A stretch of 17,870 nucleotides of DNA from contig JALHSW010000193.1 in the NCBI GenBank assembly GCA_022865365.1, forward strand, positions 1-17,870, written 5' to 3'. Shown here in pieces: positions 7,328 to 13,907 of the stretch (position 1 is its first letter; every line of letters starts with the position of its first letter). A program made the translations under genes and the position numbers. A model generated the notes under the pieces. It searched no databases. It saw nothing but the letters and a program-made list of their open reading frames with translations, and had not been told where the DNA came from. Origin of the DNA: Acidimicrobiia bacterium (lineage in GTDB: Bacteria > Actinomycetota > Acidimicrobiia > IMCC26256 > PALSA-555).

Positions 7328-7741
7328 TCAGCAGGCAGCTCGCCGGAGCTCGAGGAGCTCGGCCTTCTTCACCTTCGGGCAGCTCGCGCCGTGCTCGCCC
7401 TCCGCGAGGTCGCACCGCCGGCACGTCCACACGTCACCGCCCGGAGCCAGCCAGAGCATCGACCCGCACGTCGCGCATCGCTCCCCGCCCTGGGTGCATC
7501 TCCAACCCGCGTACCGCTTCGACGACAGCGGGCAGCCCCGTCCCTCACAGACCGCCCACGCGGGATCCGGCTCGAACGCGAAGACCGGGCACAGGGGTAC
7601 GCACTCCTCGCAGTCGTTGCAGGTGAGCGGATCGATCACGTAGACGACGGGGAACCCGTCGGACTGGGTGATCGCACCCTGCGGACAGCCGAACTCACAC
7701 GCGCCGCACCCGATGCACGCGGTGGTGACGAGGAGTGCCAC
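7328..7741 (-). CDS. 2x[4Fe-4S] ferredoxin with C-terminal Cys-rich zinc-ribbon-like region
   Basis: The 137-residue product has two cluster motifs of the form CxxCxxCxxxCP: C9, C12, C15, C19 (CIGCGACEFGCP) and C41, C44, C47, C51 (CNDCEECVPLCP). These normally bind two [4Fe-4S] clusters and make a low-potential electron carrier. Bacterial ferredoxins of this kind usually end soon after residue 80. Here about 60 further residues add nine Cys, including C89-x2-C92-x14-C107-x2-C110, the spacing of a zinc ribbon, plus C65, C70, C82, C121 and C137. The start is a GTG at 7741, 9 nt downstream of the SCP2-like stop codon, so it is the third gene of the di-iron operon. It is the obvious candidate to feed electrons to the di-iron protein; this is inference from context. 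Confidence 0.88.
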   Translation of the reverse strand: MALLVTTACIGCGACEFGCPQGAITQSDGFPVVYVIDPLTCNDCEECVPLCPVFAFEPDPAWAVCEGRGCPLSSKRYAGWRCTQGGERCATCGSMLWLAPGGDVWTCRRCDLAEGEHGASCPKVKKAELLELRRAAC

Positions 7742-7750
7742 CGCGCCTGC

Positions 7751-8203
7751 TCACACGCGCGCGGAGCGCCGCGCGGTGCCGTCGAACAGGGTCTGGAGGG
7801 TCTCGGCGTAGCGGTAGAACTTGTCGCGCCCCATCGGGTCGACCGCCTCGACGCTCATGGGAACACCCGCCATCGTGAGCCGGTTGAGCGTGTGCTCGAT
7901 ATCGGCCCCGCCGTGGGCATCGATGCTCTCCGCCATCTCCCGCCACGCGTCGATCGGACCGGTGACGGTCGCTTCGGGCGCGAACTCGAGATCGTCGGTG
8001 AGCTCGCCGGCGTAGTCGACGTCATAGCCGTCGAGCACGATGCCGAACCGACGCGCGCCGTCATCGTCGACCACCTCGACGGCGAGCCGCAGCTCGGCGA
8101 AGCCGAGCCGTGCAAACGTCTCGGGGTCGTCGTAGGCGGCCGCCGCGAGGCGACCGAACCAGGCGTCGCTCGGGAACTCGGCGTCGCCCGGGAACCCGCT
8201 CAT
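7751..8203 (-). CDS. SCP2-like sterol-carrier-type protein
   Basis: The 150-residue product resembles SCP2-domain proteins: an alpha/beta region with FGIVLDGYDVDYAG, then ATVTGPIDAWREMAESIDAHGG (79-99) and HTLNRLTMAGVPM (104-116), ending in DPMGRDKFYRYAETLQTLFDG. The GPxDxWREM and RDKFYRYxxTLQ segments are familiar from actinobacterial SCP2-like proteins that pair with oxidoreductases. SCP2 folds have a hydrophobic tunnel for lipids. The ATG at 8203 overlaps the TGA of the upstream di-iron gene as ATGA, so the two are translationally coupled and probably made in fixed ratio. I infer a substrate-binding or partner role for the di-iron enzyme. Assignment to SCP2 is by pattern memory; a structure prediction would settle it. 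Confidence 0.72.
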   Translation of the reverse strand: MSGFPGDAEFPSDAWFGRLAAAAYDDPETFARLGFAELRLAVEVVDDDGARRFGIVLDGYDVDYAGELTDDLEFAPEATVTGPIDAWREMAESIDAHGGADIEHTLNRLTMAGVPMSVEAVDPMGRDKFYRYAETLQTLFDGTARRSARV

Positions 8204-9312
8204 ACCGGCACCTCCGCGACCCGCGCGGCCACGTCGCCCTGGAGTCCGGGGACGTCGGTGAGCATCTCGGGCGGAAGCGTCACCCGGTCCCAGCGGGGCA
8301 TGCCCGCGTGCTCGCAACGTTCGAGGTACTCGTGGATCACGTTCCCGCGCACCACGTTGGCCGCCGCCATGGCCAGCTCCTCGGCCTGCGCCACTCCGCC
8401 GGCCGCGAGGATCGAGGTCGGCTCGATCACTTCGGGCGTGGTGAAGAGCATCCCGATGATGTTCTCGCCCTTGTCGAGGTACCCGTGAAAGTCCTCGGCC
8501 AGCGACGGGTCGCGCTGCAGCCGGTACCGCAGGTGCATGGTGCCGTACGCGACGTGACGGGCCTCGTCCTGCATGCAGAGCCGGAAGATGCGCTTCTCGA
8601 CCGGTGAGGGCGCGAGGAACTCGCCGGCGCGGAACAGCGACAGCACGATCCCCTCGCCGAGCAGGTGCATGAGCGCTGAGCCCTCGTCGTAGCTCTCGGC
8701 GTCGAGCACCAGCTTCAGGAACTGCTCGACGACCGCCTTGGACTTGCCGAGACCGCCACCGTTGGCGAGCGCCCGCTTGCGGAACACCTCGGTGTGGCGG
8801 GCCTCGTCCATCACCTGGGTGCAGAGGAACATCTTCGCCTCGATGAAGTCGTGGTTGATCTTCCACAGCCACTTGGCCGGGAAGTCGGCCGCGACCATCT
8901 CGACCTCAGACAGTACGGTGCACAGCTGACACATCGCATGCTCGAGATCGGGGTCGAGCTCGGGCAGCTCGGACCACGGGATGTCGCGGGTCGCGCTCCA
9001 CTGCCGGCTCACCGCCTCCTCGTAGAGGCTGAGCACGTTGTCGGACCAGACCTCGGACTTGTCGTTGATCGTGTACCCCATGTCGGGCACGTTCGGATCG
9101 ACGTCGGAGCCGCGGGGCGCCATCGTGCGCCGGGGCGCGTGCTCGGGCACCTCGCCGTACGAGCCGATCGAGATGTCGCGCAGCGTCAGCCCGATCCGGC
9201 TCGGCGTGGCCTTCACACCCCACTCGGACCGGCAGTCGCGCAGCCACCCGAGATCGAGCTCACCGCGCTGCGCACGGCGGTAGTACTCGAGATCGGCGCC
9301 GATCATCGTCAT
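8200..9312 (-). CDS. Ferritin-like di-iron protein, probable oxygenase
   Basis: The 370-residue product carries a four-helix di-iron signature: acidic residues in SEVEMVAADF (E136/E138), MDEARH (E170, H173), a third helix with LLGEGIV (E220) and QDEARH (E250, H253). The two ExxH motifs 80 residues apart with a Glu in each preceding helix match R2-like or AurF-like ferritin-superfamily oxygenases. The LYEEAVSRQWSATRDIPW block (97-113) adds another possible ligand, E99 or E100. The substrate is unknown; a lipid or hydrophobic compound is suggested by the coupled SCP2-like gene. The ATG at 9312 is preceded by GGAGG with an 8-nt gap. Candidate upstream signals are a hairpin at 9330-9345 and a CRP-like palindrome at 9408-9421. 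It is the first gene of a three-gene operon. Confidence 0.82.
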   Translation of the reverse strand: MTMIGADLEYYRRAQRGELDLGWLRDCRSEWGVKATPSRIGLTLRDISIGSYGEVPEHAPRRTMAPRGSDVDPNVPDMGYTINDKSEVWSDNVLSLYEEAVSRQWSATRDIPWSELPELDPDLEHAMCQLCTVLSEVEMVAADFPAKWLWKINHDFIEAKMFLCTQVMDEARHTEVFRKRALANGGGLGKSKAVVEQFLKLVLDAESYDEGSALMHLLGEGIVLSLFRAGEFLAPSPVEKRIFRLCMQDEARHVAYGTMHLRYRLQRDPSLAEDFHGYLDKGENIIGMLFTTPEVIEPTSILAAGGVAQAEELAMAAANVVRGNVIHEYLERCEHAGMPRWDRVTLPPEMLTDVPGLQGDVAARVAEVPV

Positions 9313-9320
9313 CGCTCGTA

Positions 9321-9325
9321 CCTCC
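9321..9325 (-). promoter_or_regulatory. Ribosome binding site of the di-iron gene
   Basis: GGAGG on the minus strand, 8 nt before the ATG at 9312. It favours this start over the in-frame ATGs at 9306 and 9357. Confidence 0.7.
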
Positions 9326-9329
9326 GCGT

Positions 9330-9345
9330 ACGGCCCTTCGGCCGT
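9330..9345 (-). promoter_or_regulatory. Leader hairpin directly upstream of the di-iron ribosome binding site
   Basis: ACGGCC-GAAG-GGCCGT on the minus strand is a perfect 6-bp stem with a GNRA-like tetraloop, ending 4 nt before the GGAGG. It would sit in the mRNA leader and may stabilise the message or modulate initiation. Confidence 0.45.
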
Positions 9346-9407
9346 TCTCACAAGCATGAGCGGCGCTCGCGGCCCGAACCCAGGGCCGAAAGTCCCAACC
9401 TGGCATC

Positions 9408-9421
9408 GTGACGCGGGTCAC
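9408..9421. promoter_or_regulatory. CRP/FNR-type palindrome
   Basis: GTGA-N6-TCAC, followed by A, matches the core of CRP/FNR family operators. It lies in the 341-nt region between the divergent di-iron operon and His-rich protein gene, about 96 nt upstream of the di-iron start. The rest of this region (9313-9653) holds the leader hairpin and two ribosome binding sites; no further gene is seen in it. Confidence 0.35.
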
Positions 9422-9653
9422 ACCGGGCGGCCCGTCCCTGACGGAACCGACCAAACCTCCCCCATGGCTTCGCCGTGTCCTCGGTGAGAATGGGACCACG
9501 GAGAGCGATGGTCACAGCCCGTCCGACTTCGACACGACCTTCGCGCCCGCAGCCCGCGGGTCACGCCGCGTTTCCCGCCGCCTCAAGTTCGAGCCCCTGT
9601 GATGCCGAAGACAGAGGTGCCTGGGCTTGGGCCGACCGTCTGCGGAGGCGGCT

Positions 9654-10298
9654 GTGAAGTTGCGAGCGTTCCCGAGTGGTCCGGGGCTGCGGCGCGCCCC
9701 ACGAATCGCGCTTGGGTGCGCCGCGCTGACGACCACGTTCGTCCTCGGGTCGGCCGCCCTCGCCGGCGCGACCGCCCTCCCCCACAAGAGCGCCCACGGC
9801 GCCGACCATGGGCTCGAGGGCAGGACCGAGCACCGTCCCCACGGCGAGTCCGAGGGGGACGGGCACGAGGGGTCCCACGGTCACGACGACGACAGCGCAG
9901 CGGGTGGCACGACTGCGCCCCCCGGCGTGACACCACCCGGCGTGACACCACCCGGCGTGACACCGCCCGGCGTGACACCGCCCGGCGTGACGCCACCCGC
10001 GGTGCCGGCGCTCGCGATCGTGGCGACTGCGTCGGTGGTGCCGAGGAGCACACCGCCCTCCGCCGCCCCGGCCCCGGTGATCGCGCCAGCAACCGCGGCG
10101 CTCGAGCGCCGGATCGACCTGTCGAAACCGCCCCTCGCCCAACTCCTGCTGCGCGACGCACCCCCGGTCACGGCGCTGTTCGTGCTCGCGGCGTTGGCCA
10201 TCGCGTTCCTGCTCGCCAGCAGCTGGTTCGACCACCGCCACGTCCGCCTGGCCGGAGCACCGCTCGACCGACGCGACGAGACGCTCGGTTTCGGGTGA
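9654..10298 (+). CDS. His-rich membrane protein with PPGVT repeats
   Basis: The 214-residue product starts with a basic N-terminus and a hydrophobic segment (18-40), either a signal peptide or anchor. A His/Asp/Glu-rich segment follows (44-80, eight His including GHEGSHGHDDD), then five perfect PPGVT repeats (89-113), a Pro/Ala linker, and a C-terminal transmembrane helix (172-190) with a short tail WFDHRH. The His-rich part would face outside the membrane and could bind metal ions, while the Pro-rich repeats act as a stiff spacer; this is inference, and no known family is recognised. The GTG at 9654 has GGAGG 5 nt upstream. The stop overlaps the GTG of the diguanylate cyclase gene, so the two are translationally coupled. 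Confidence 0.72.
   Translation: MKLRAFPSGPGLRRAPRIALGCAALTTTFVLGSAALAGATALPHKSAHGADHGLEGRTEHRPHGESEGDGHEGSHGHDDDSAAGGTTAPPGVTPPGVTPPGVTPPGVTPPGVTPPAVPALAIVATASVVPRSTPPSAAPAPVIAPATAALERRIDLSKPPLAQLLLRDAPPVTALFVLAALAIAFLLASSWFDHRHVRLAGAPLDRRDETLGFG
9921..9995 (+). repeat. Tandem 15-bp repeat, five units
   Basis: The unit cccggcgtgacacca occurs five times in tandem at 9921, 9936, 9951, 9966 and 9981, with only third-position changes (cca/ccg, aca/acg). Each unit encodes PGVTP, giving the PPGVT repeats of the His-rich protein. The near identity suggests recent slippage expansion, so copy number may vary among strains. Confidence 0.95.
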
Positions 10299-11809
10299 GC
10301 GGTACCGCCGATCCCGACCTCGCTCCGCTCGGTGACCGGCTCGCACTGCTCCAGAGCGCCCGGGTGGTCTCCGCCATCGCGATCCTCGGTGTCACCGCGC
10401 TGGCCGGGAGCTCGCCGAGCGTCCTCGTACCGATCGCCGTCGCGTACGTCGGGCTGACCGCCATCGTCGAAGGCGCCCGACGCGCGGCACGCGTCCGCGT
10501 CCTCCCGCTCATCTCGACGATGCTCCTCCTCGACGGTGTACTCCTGGCGCTGGCGGTCACCGTGACCGGCGGTGCAAACAGTCCCCTGCTCTTCCTCATG
10601 TTCCTCGACGTCCTCGCGGTGACGCTCCTCGCGTCGTATCGAAGCGGGCTCAAGATCGCGCTCTGGTGTGCGCTGCTGCTGTTCCTCGGTCAGGCTGCCG
10701 TTCGAGCCGGCGTGCTCGACGCACCGGCTGCGGCGAGCGACCGCGACGCGGCGCTCGGCGCGGCGGCCTTCCTCACGGTTGCACTCGCGGCATCCGCGTT
10801 CACCTCCGTGAACGAACGCGCGCTCCGGCAGAGCCGCGCCCAGCTCGCGGGCCTCGTCGAGCTCGATCTCGAGCTCGGCCGCACGCGCGATCCCGAGGTG
10901 ATCGGCAGCGCACTCGCCCGCTACGCAACCGGCCATCTCGGATTCCTGAACGCCGGGATCGTGATCTGCTGCGGCGATCGCTGGCAGCGGACGCTCGCGG
11001 TGGGTGACGACGTACAGGGAACGAGCCGGTGCGACGCGCCGGTCGGTGCCCAGAGCGACGCGGTCCGGGCGGGCCGCGCGCCTGCCCTGAACCGAACGCT
11101 CGACCCCGACGACGCGCTGGCCACGCTCCTCCCGGATGCGACCAACGTCGTCCTCGTGCCACTCTTCGCCGATGACGAGTGCGTCGGGCTGGCGGCAGGC
11201 GAGTGGGGCGAGCGGCGCCGGCGCATCCCGGCGGGGGTCGTCGACGCCCTGGCCCAGGCCGCGACCCACGCGGCCGCGGCGGTGCGCTATGGGACCATGG
11301 TCGAGGAGATCGAGCGGCTCGCGACCCGCGACCCACTGACGGCCCTCGCGAACCGTCGCGTCTTCGAGGACACACTCCCTCGCGAGGTGGCGCGGGCCCG
11401 GCGAACCGATGCTCCACTGAGCCTGGTCATCCTCGACGTGGATCACTTCAAGCGCGTGAACGACGAGCACGGTCACCAGGCGGGCGACGCGGTGCTCCGC
11501 GATATCGCTGCCGCGCTCGCCGCCAACACGAAGGGCTTCGACCTCGTGGCGCGCCTCGGGGGCGACGAGTTCGCCGTGCTCCTCCCGGGCTGCACGGCAT
11601 CGGATGCGGCCAACGTCGCCGAGCGGCTTCGCGGCAGCGAAGTCGGGACCGCTCACGGGCACGCCGTGACGCTCAGCGCCGGGTACGCGACCCTCACCGA
11701 CGCCATGGACACCGGTGACGACCTGGTGGCGGCCGCCGACGCCGGGCTCTACGTGGCCAAGCGCGCGGGCCGTTCGCAGGTCGCTACCGTCGACGACCAT
11801 CCCGCGTGA
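10295..11809 (+). CDS. Membrane-anchored diguanylate cyclase with GAF-like region
   Basis: The 504-residue product has an N-terminal membrane part (about five hydrophobic segments within 22-170), a central GAF-like region (about 185-335), and a C-terminal GGDEF domain. The GGDEF domain shows DPLTALANRRVF (346-357), the metal-binding DVDHFKRVNDEHGHQAGD (381-398), and an intact active site GGDEF (422-426), so it should make cyclic di-GMP from two GTP. The product-inhibition site, normally RxxD five residues before GGDEF, reads K413-G-F-D416, so feedback inhibition may be weakened. The start is the GTG at 10295, which overlaps the preceding stop as GTGA; the longer open frame upstream is a shadow of the His-rich gene. 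The coupled membrane protein may be its sensor partner. Confidence 0.92.
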   Translation: MSGTADPDLAPLGDRLALLQSARVVSAIAILGVTALAGSSPSVLVPIAVAYVGLTAIVEGARRAARVRVLPLISTMLLLDGVLLALAVTVTGGANSPLLFLMFLDVLAVTLLASYRSGLKIALWCALLLFLGQAAVRAGVLDAPAAASDRDAALGAAAFLTVALAASAFTSVNERALRQSRAQLAGLVELDLELGRTRDPEVIGSALARYATGHLGFLNAGIVICCGDRWQRTLAVGDDVQGTSRCDAPVGAQSDAVRAGRAPALNRTLDPDDALATLLPDATNVVLVPLFADDECVGLAAGEWGERRRRIPAGVVDALAQAATHAAAAVRYGTMVEEIERLATRDPLTALANRRVFEDTLPREVARARRTDAPLSLVILDVDHFKRVNDEHGHQAGDAVLRDIAAALAANTKGFDLVARLGGDEFAVLLPGCTASDAANVAERLRGSEVGTAHGHAVTLSAGYATLTDAMDTGDDLVAAADAGLYVAKRAGRSQVATVDDHPA

Positions 11810-11869
11810 GTAGCCGGTTCACGGACCGTCGGAGCTCGATCGGCCCCTTCGTTGTGGCGCCTCGCGGTG

Positions 11870-11875
11870 TACGCT
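11870..11875 (+). promoter_or_regulatory. Candidate -10 box of a leaderless transcript
   Basis: TACGCT ends 7 nt before the ATG at 11883, and no ribosome binding site precedes that ATG, consistent with a leaderless message. Confidence 0.4.
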
Positions 11876-11882
11876 CGGCATC

Positions 11883-12413
11883 ATGCGCCGGGCCGCGATC
11901 CCCCTGGCCTGCCTCCTCGTACTCGCGACCGTGCTCACGGCAGCGAGCGCCAGGGCTGCCCCGCGTCGCCCGAAGCGGGTGAACGAGTGCACGCTGCTCA
12001 CCACCGGCCAGGCCGGCACGATCATGGGTGCCGAGCCCTACGCTCGGGGTGCACCCGACGGCGAAGCGTGCTCCTGGCAGACCGACCCCACCGACCGGGC
12101 GAACCTCCGGTACGTGGTGGTGACCGTCGAGGGACTCGCGAAGTACCTCGGCAAGCACCCCGACGTCCGCACGTTCCTCGACGAGTCCACGACCGTCGGG
12201 ATCGATCCGCTCCCCGGAGTGGGGAGCGAGGCGTACAGCACCTACTCCGCGTTGAGTGGCCCGGGTTCCTCGGACGGGATCACGGTCCGGGTTGGCAAGC
12301 AGGTGCTGTCGGTCGGCTTCCAGGCGACCGACCGGGTCGAGAACCCCTCGCCGGAGTTCGACCAGATCGTTGCGATCGTGCAGAAGATGGCAGCCAAGCT
12401 CCGGCGGTCCTGA
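11883..12413 (+). CDS. Small secreted protein, DUF3558-like, paralogue of the 5906-6421 product
   Basis: The 176-residue product has a Sec signal peptide (MRRAAIPLACLLVLATV, cleavage near ASARA-A at about 25-26). The mature protein starts with ECTLLTTGQAGTIMG, then a second Cys in EACSWQT, and ends in a helix rich in Lys/Ala. The C-x-L-x-TTG-x-(6-7)-G opening and Cys spacing match the secreted protein at 5906-6421, so I call them paralogues. The internal Cys in the signal core lacks a proper lipobox, so a lipoprotein is unlikely. Function unknown. The start is supported by a TACGCT box 7 nt before the ATG and the lack of a ribosome binding site. The gene is convergent with the cytochrome c gene. 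Confidence 0.8.
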   Translation: MRRAAIPLACLLVLATVLTAASARAAPRRPKRVNECTLLTTGQAGTIMGAEPYARGAPDGEACSWQTDPTDRANLRYVVVTVEGLAKYLGKHPDVRTFLDESTTVGIDPLPGVGSEAYSTYSALSGPGSSDGITVRVGKQVLSVGFQATDRVENPSPEFDQIVAIVQKMAAKLRRS

Positions 12414-12430
12414 TCGGGCGGTCCTGACTG
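12403..12430 (+). repeat. 14-bp tandem duplication over a stop codon
   Basis: ggcggtcctgatcg is followed directly by ggcggtcctgactg (12 of 14 identical). The first copy contains the stop codon of the secreted protein gene, so the duplication lies in the short gap between two convergent genes. Confidence 0.6.
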
Positions 12431-12432
12431 GC

Positions 12433-12840
12433 TCAGGGACTGGACGGTGCCGGAGGACCGGAGGTGTTCGGGTTCGTCGTGGTCGACGAGCCCGTTGCGA
12501 ACCGGGTGCGCGTGTAGTCGACCACCGTTGCGATCTGCTTCGTCGTGAAACGTCCGCCCCACGCCGGCATCTCGCCGATGCCGTTGGTGACGACGGCGAT
12601 CTCGTCGGCGACATCGGGGTACTCCACCGCGGTGTCGACGAGGCTCGGGCCGACGAAGCCCTGCCCGCTCTTCCCGTGACAGGTCGCGCAGCTGGCCTCG
12701 TAGATCCCGGCACCGGTCTTCGGCGGCGCGTACGCCTCGTCCGACCCGCCCCCACACGCGACCACGAGCAGCGCCGCGCTCGCGACCAGTCCGAGGATCC
12801 TCGACCCGCCCCTGCTCCACACCCGTCGATCGCTCAGCAC
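12433..12840 (-). CDS. Class I cytochrome c lipoprotein
   Basis: The 135-residue product has a hydrophobic signal (14-28) ending in the lipobox LVVAC, so Cys29 is likely lipidated and the protein is tethered outside the membrane. The heme c motif is CATCH (C51, C54, H55), and Met91 in GEMPAWGG is the likely sixth heme ligand, as in small soluble class I cytochromes. It probably carries electrons at the outer face of the cytoplasmic membrane; no partner oxidase or reductase is nearby. The C-terminus is a low-complexity Ser/Thr/Pro tail. The GTG at 12840 has no ribosome binding site but has TACCGT ending 7 nt upstream, suggesting a leaderless message. Confidence 0.88.
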   Translation of the reverse strand: MLSDRRVWSRGGSRILGLVASAALLVVACGGGSDEAYAPPKTGAGIYEASCATCHGKSGQGFVGPSLVDTAVEYPDVADEIAVVTNGIGEMPAWGGRFTTKQIATVVDYTRTRFATGSSTTTNPNTSGPPAPSSP

Positions 12841-12847
12841 AATCGCG

Positions 12848-12853
12848 ACGGTA
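12848..12853 (-). promoter_or_regulatory. Candidate -10 box of the cytochrome c gene
   Basis: TACCGT on the minus strand ends 7 nt before the GTG at 12840, the same geometry as other candidate leaderless starts in the window. Confidence 0.4.
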
Positions 12854-12931
12854 GTGGCCTACACGATCCCCAAGGCGGCAAAGGCCAGGCTCGACCAGGT
12901 CGTCGCCGAGTTCGAGGCACTCGAGACCTGA
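12854..12931 (+). other. Possible 25-residue ORF or gene remnant
   Basis: A GTG-initiated frame encodes a short charged peptide (starting VAYTIPKAAKARLDQV, ending FEALET) between two minus-strand genes. Its composition looks protein-like and helical, unlike frame noise here, but no ribosome binding site is seen. It could be the tail of a lost gene. Confidence 0.2.
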
Positions 12932-12946
12932 CCGCGAATGTGATGC

Positions 12947-13261
12947 TCAGCCGGTGAAGCCCAAGATGGCGGCAACCAGGCCCATCGACGCGAGGAGCGC
13001 ACCGGCCAGGCGCCACGTCTGCTCGCGCATCTCATCGTGCAGGCCGGCGCGTTGGTCGGCCATCTCCGTACGGACGCCCGCCATCTCGGCGCGCAACCGC
13101 TGTTCGAGCACCTCGAGGCGAAGATCGAGCGTCGTGTTCGTGACGACTTCACCCCACCCGCCGGGAGGCCGATCGTCAACCAGGTAGGACGCGGATTCCA
13201 TGCTCAGACCTACCCCTTCCAGGTCGCGGCGCACGCGCAACCGGACATCCTCCACCGCCAT
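12947..13261 (-). CDS. Small coiled-coil protein with C-terminal transmembrane anchor (copy 1)
   Basis: The 104-residue product opens with MAVEDVRLRVRRDLE, has the motif SASYLVDDRPPGGWGEV (22-38), then a long amphipathic, probably coiled-coil helix (about 44-80, Arg/Glu/Met rich) and a C-terminal hydrophobic helix (85-102). It is clearly related to the 94-residue product at 16337-16621 along its whole length, including EQTWRLA versus AQTWRLA at the helix-to-membrane junction. Such short coiled-coil/tail-anchor proteins are common in actinobacteria but have no known function to my knowledge. The ATG at 13261 has AGGAGG 5 nt upstream. Its promoter region shares blocks with that of copy 2. Confidence 0.78.
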   Translation of the reverse strand: MAVEDVRLRVRRDLEGVGLSMESASYLVDDRPPGGWGEVVTNTTLDLRLEVLEQRLRAEMAGVRTEMADQRAGLHDEMREQTWRLAGALLASMGLVAAILGFTG

Positions 13262-13283
13262 GATCGCCTCCTCGGATCAGAGA

Positions 13284-13314
13284 GGCAAGACAGTTCGTTC
13301 GAGCGCCGGTGACC
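13284..13314 (-). promoter_or_regulatory. Shared upstream element of coiled-coil/TM gene, copy 1
   Basis: On the minus strand ACGGTCAC, 16 nt, TGTCTTGCC, then 22 nt to the ATG. The same blocks with the same two spacings precede copy 2 at 16644-16674. GGTCAC-N16-TGTCTT has the layout of a -35/-10 promoter, perhaps for an alternative sigma factor. Confidence 0.5.
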
Positions 13315-13327
13315 GTCGCCGCCGTAG

Positions 13328-13355
13328 CACCGTAGGCTCGGGGCGACACCGTAGG
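13328..13355 (+). promoter_or_regulatory. Direct repeat with two TAGGnT boxes upstream of the VOC gene
   Basis: CACCGTAGG occurs at 13328-13336 and 13347-13355. Each copy contains a TAnnnT box (TAGGCT and TAGGGT), so the pair may be two alternative -10 elements or a regulator site. The gene starts at 13385. Confidence 0.35.
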
Positions 13356-13384
13356 GTCAGGTGACGACAGAAGGGTCTCGACTG

Positions 13385-13849
13385 ATGCTGCTCGACGGGT
13401 TCAACCACGTCGCGGTGCTCACGAACGACACCGAGCGACTCCAGCGCTTCTATACAGAGGTCTTCGACGCGGAGATCGTCCGCGACGGACCCGAGACGCC
13501 CGAACAGACCGACGTCCGCATGACCGTCATCCACATCGGCCCACACTCGGAGCTCAACGTCTTCCAGATCGTCGGGAACACCGAGGCCGACCATCAGACG
13601 CCGATCTTCGGTCGGGGCCGCATCGATCACCTGGCGGTGCAGGCGGAGTCACTCGAGGCGTTCGAGACCATCCGCGACCGGCTCATGACGCTCGGAGCCG
13701 CCGACGCGTTCGTCACCGACTTCGGGCCGATCCTCAGCGTGTTCTTCCGCGACCCCGACGGTCTCGAGTGCGAGGTGTGCGTCGCGAACCCCGACGCCCG
13801 GCCCGGCGCGAGCAACCCGCCCGGGACGCCCGCAGCCCGCTACGCGTAA
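13385..13849 (+). CDS. VOC superfamily (glyoxalase/dioxygenase fold) protein
   Basis: The 154-residue product has two beta-alpha-beta-beta-beta modules of the vicinal oxygen chelate fold: DGFNHVAVLTNDTERLQRFY (4-23) and RIDHLAVQ (79-86), ending in FFRDPDGLECEVCV (120-133). Candidate metal ligands are His8, Glu56, His82 and Glu130, one set as expected for a single-domain, dimer-forming protein. Family members include glyoxalase I, extradiol dioxygenases and fosfomycin-type thiol transferases; the reaction here is undetermined. The ATG at 13385 is preceded by AGAAGGG about 9 nt upstream and gives the normal N-terminus; the GTG at 13361 is less likely. Confidence 0.88.
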   Translation: MLLDGFNHVAVLTNDTERLQRFYTEVFDAEIVRDGPETPEQTDVRMTVIHIGPHSELNVFQIVGNTEADHQTPIFGRGRIDHLAVQAESLEAFETIRDRLMTLGAADAFVTDFGPILSVFFRDPDGLECEVCVANPDARPGASNPPGTPAARYA

Positions 13850-13907
13850 GGTCGACCCGCGTCTCGGAAGGCGGCATGCAGCTCACCGGCCCGTCCCGTC
13901 CGAAGAC

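Noticed and set aside
9921..9995. CRISPR-like array
   Set aside because: Units are contiguous without spacers and encode an in-frame pentapeptide repeat.
9881..11800. Minus-strand open frame of 639 codons
   Set aside because: It covers the diguanylate cyclase and His-rich genes on the opposite strand, including the tandem repeat; its composition is that of an antisense shadow.
10295..11809. A 736-residue fusion of upstream frame and diguanylate cyclase
   Set aside because: The upstream 232 codons are an Arg-rich shadow of the His-rich gene; the GTG overlapping the preceding stop gives a normal membrane N-terminus.
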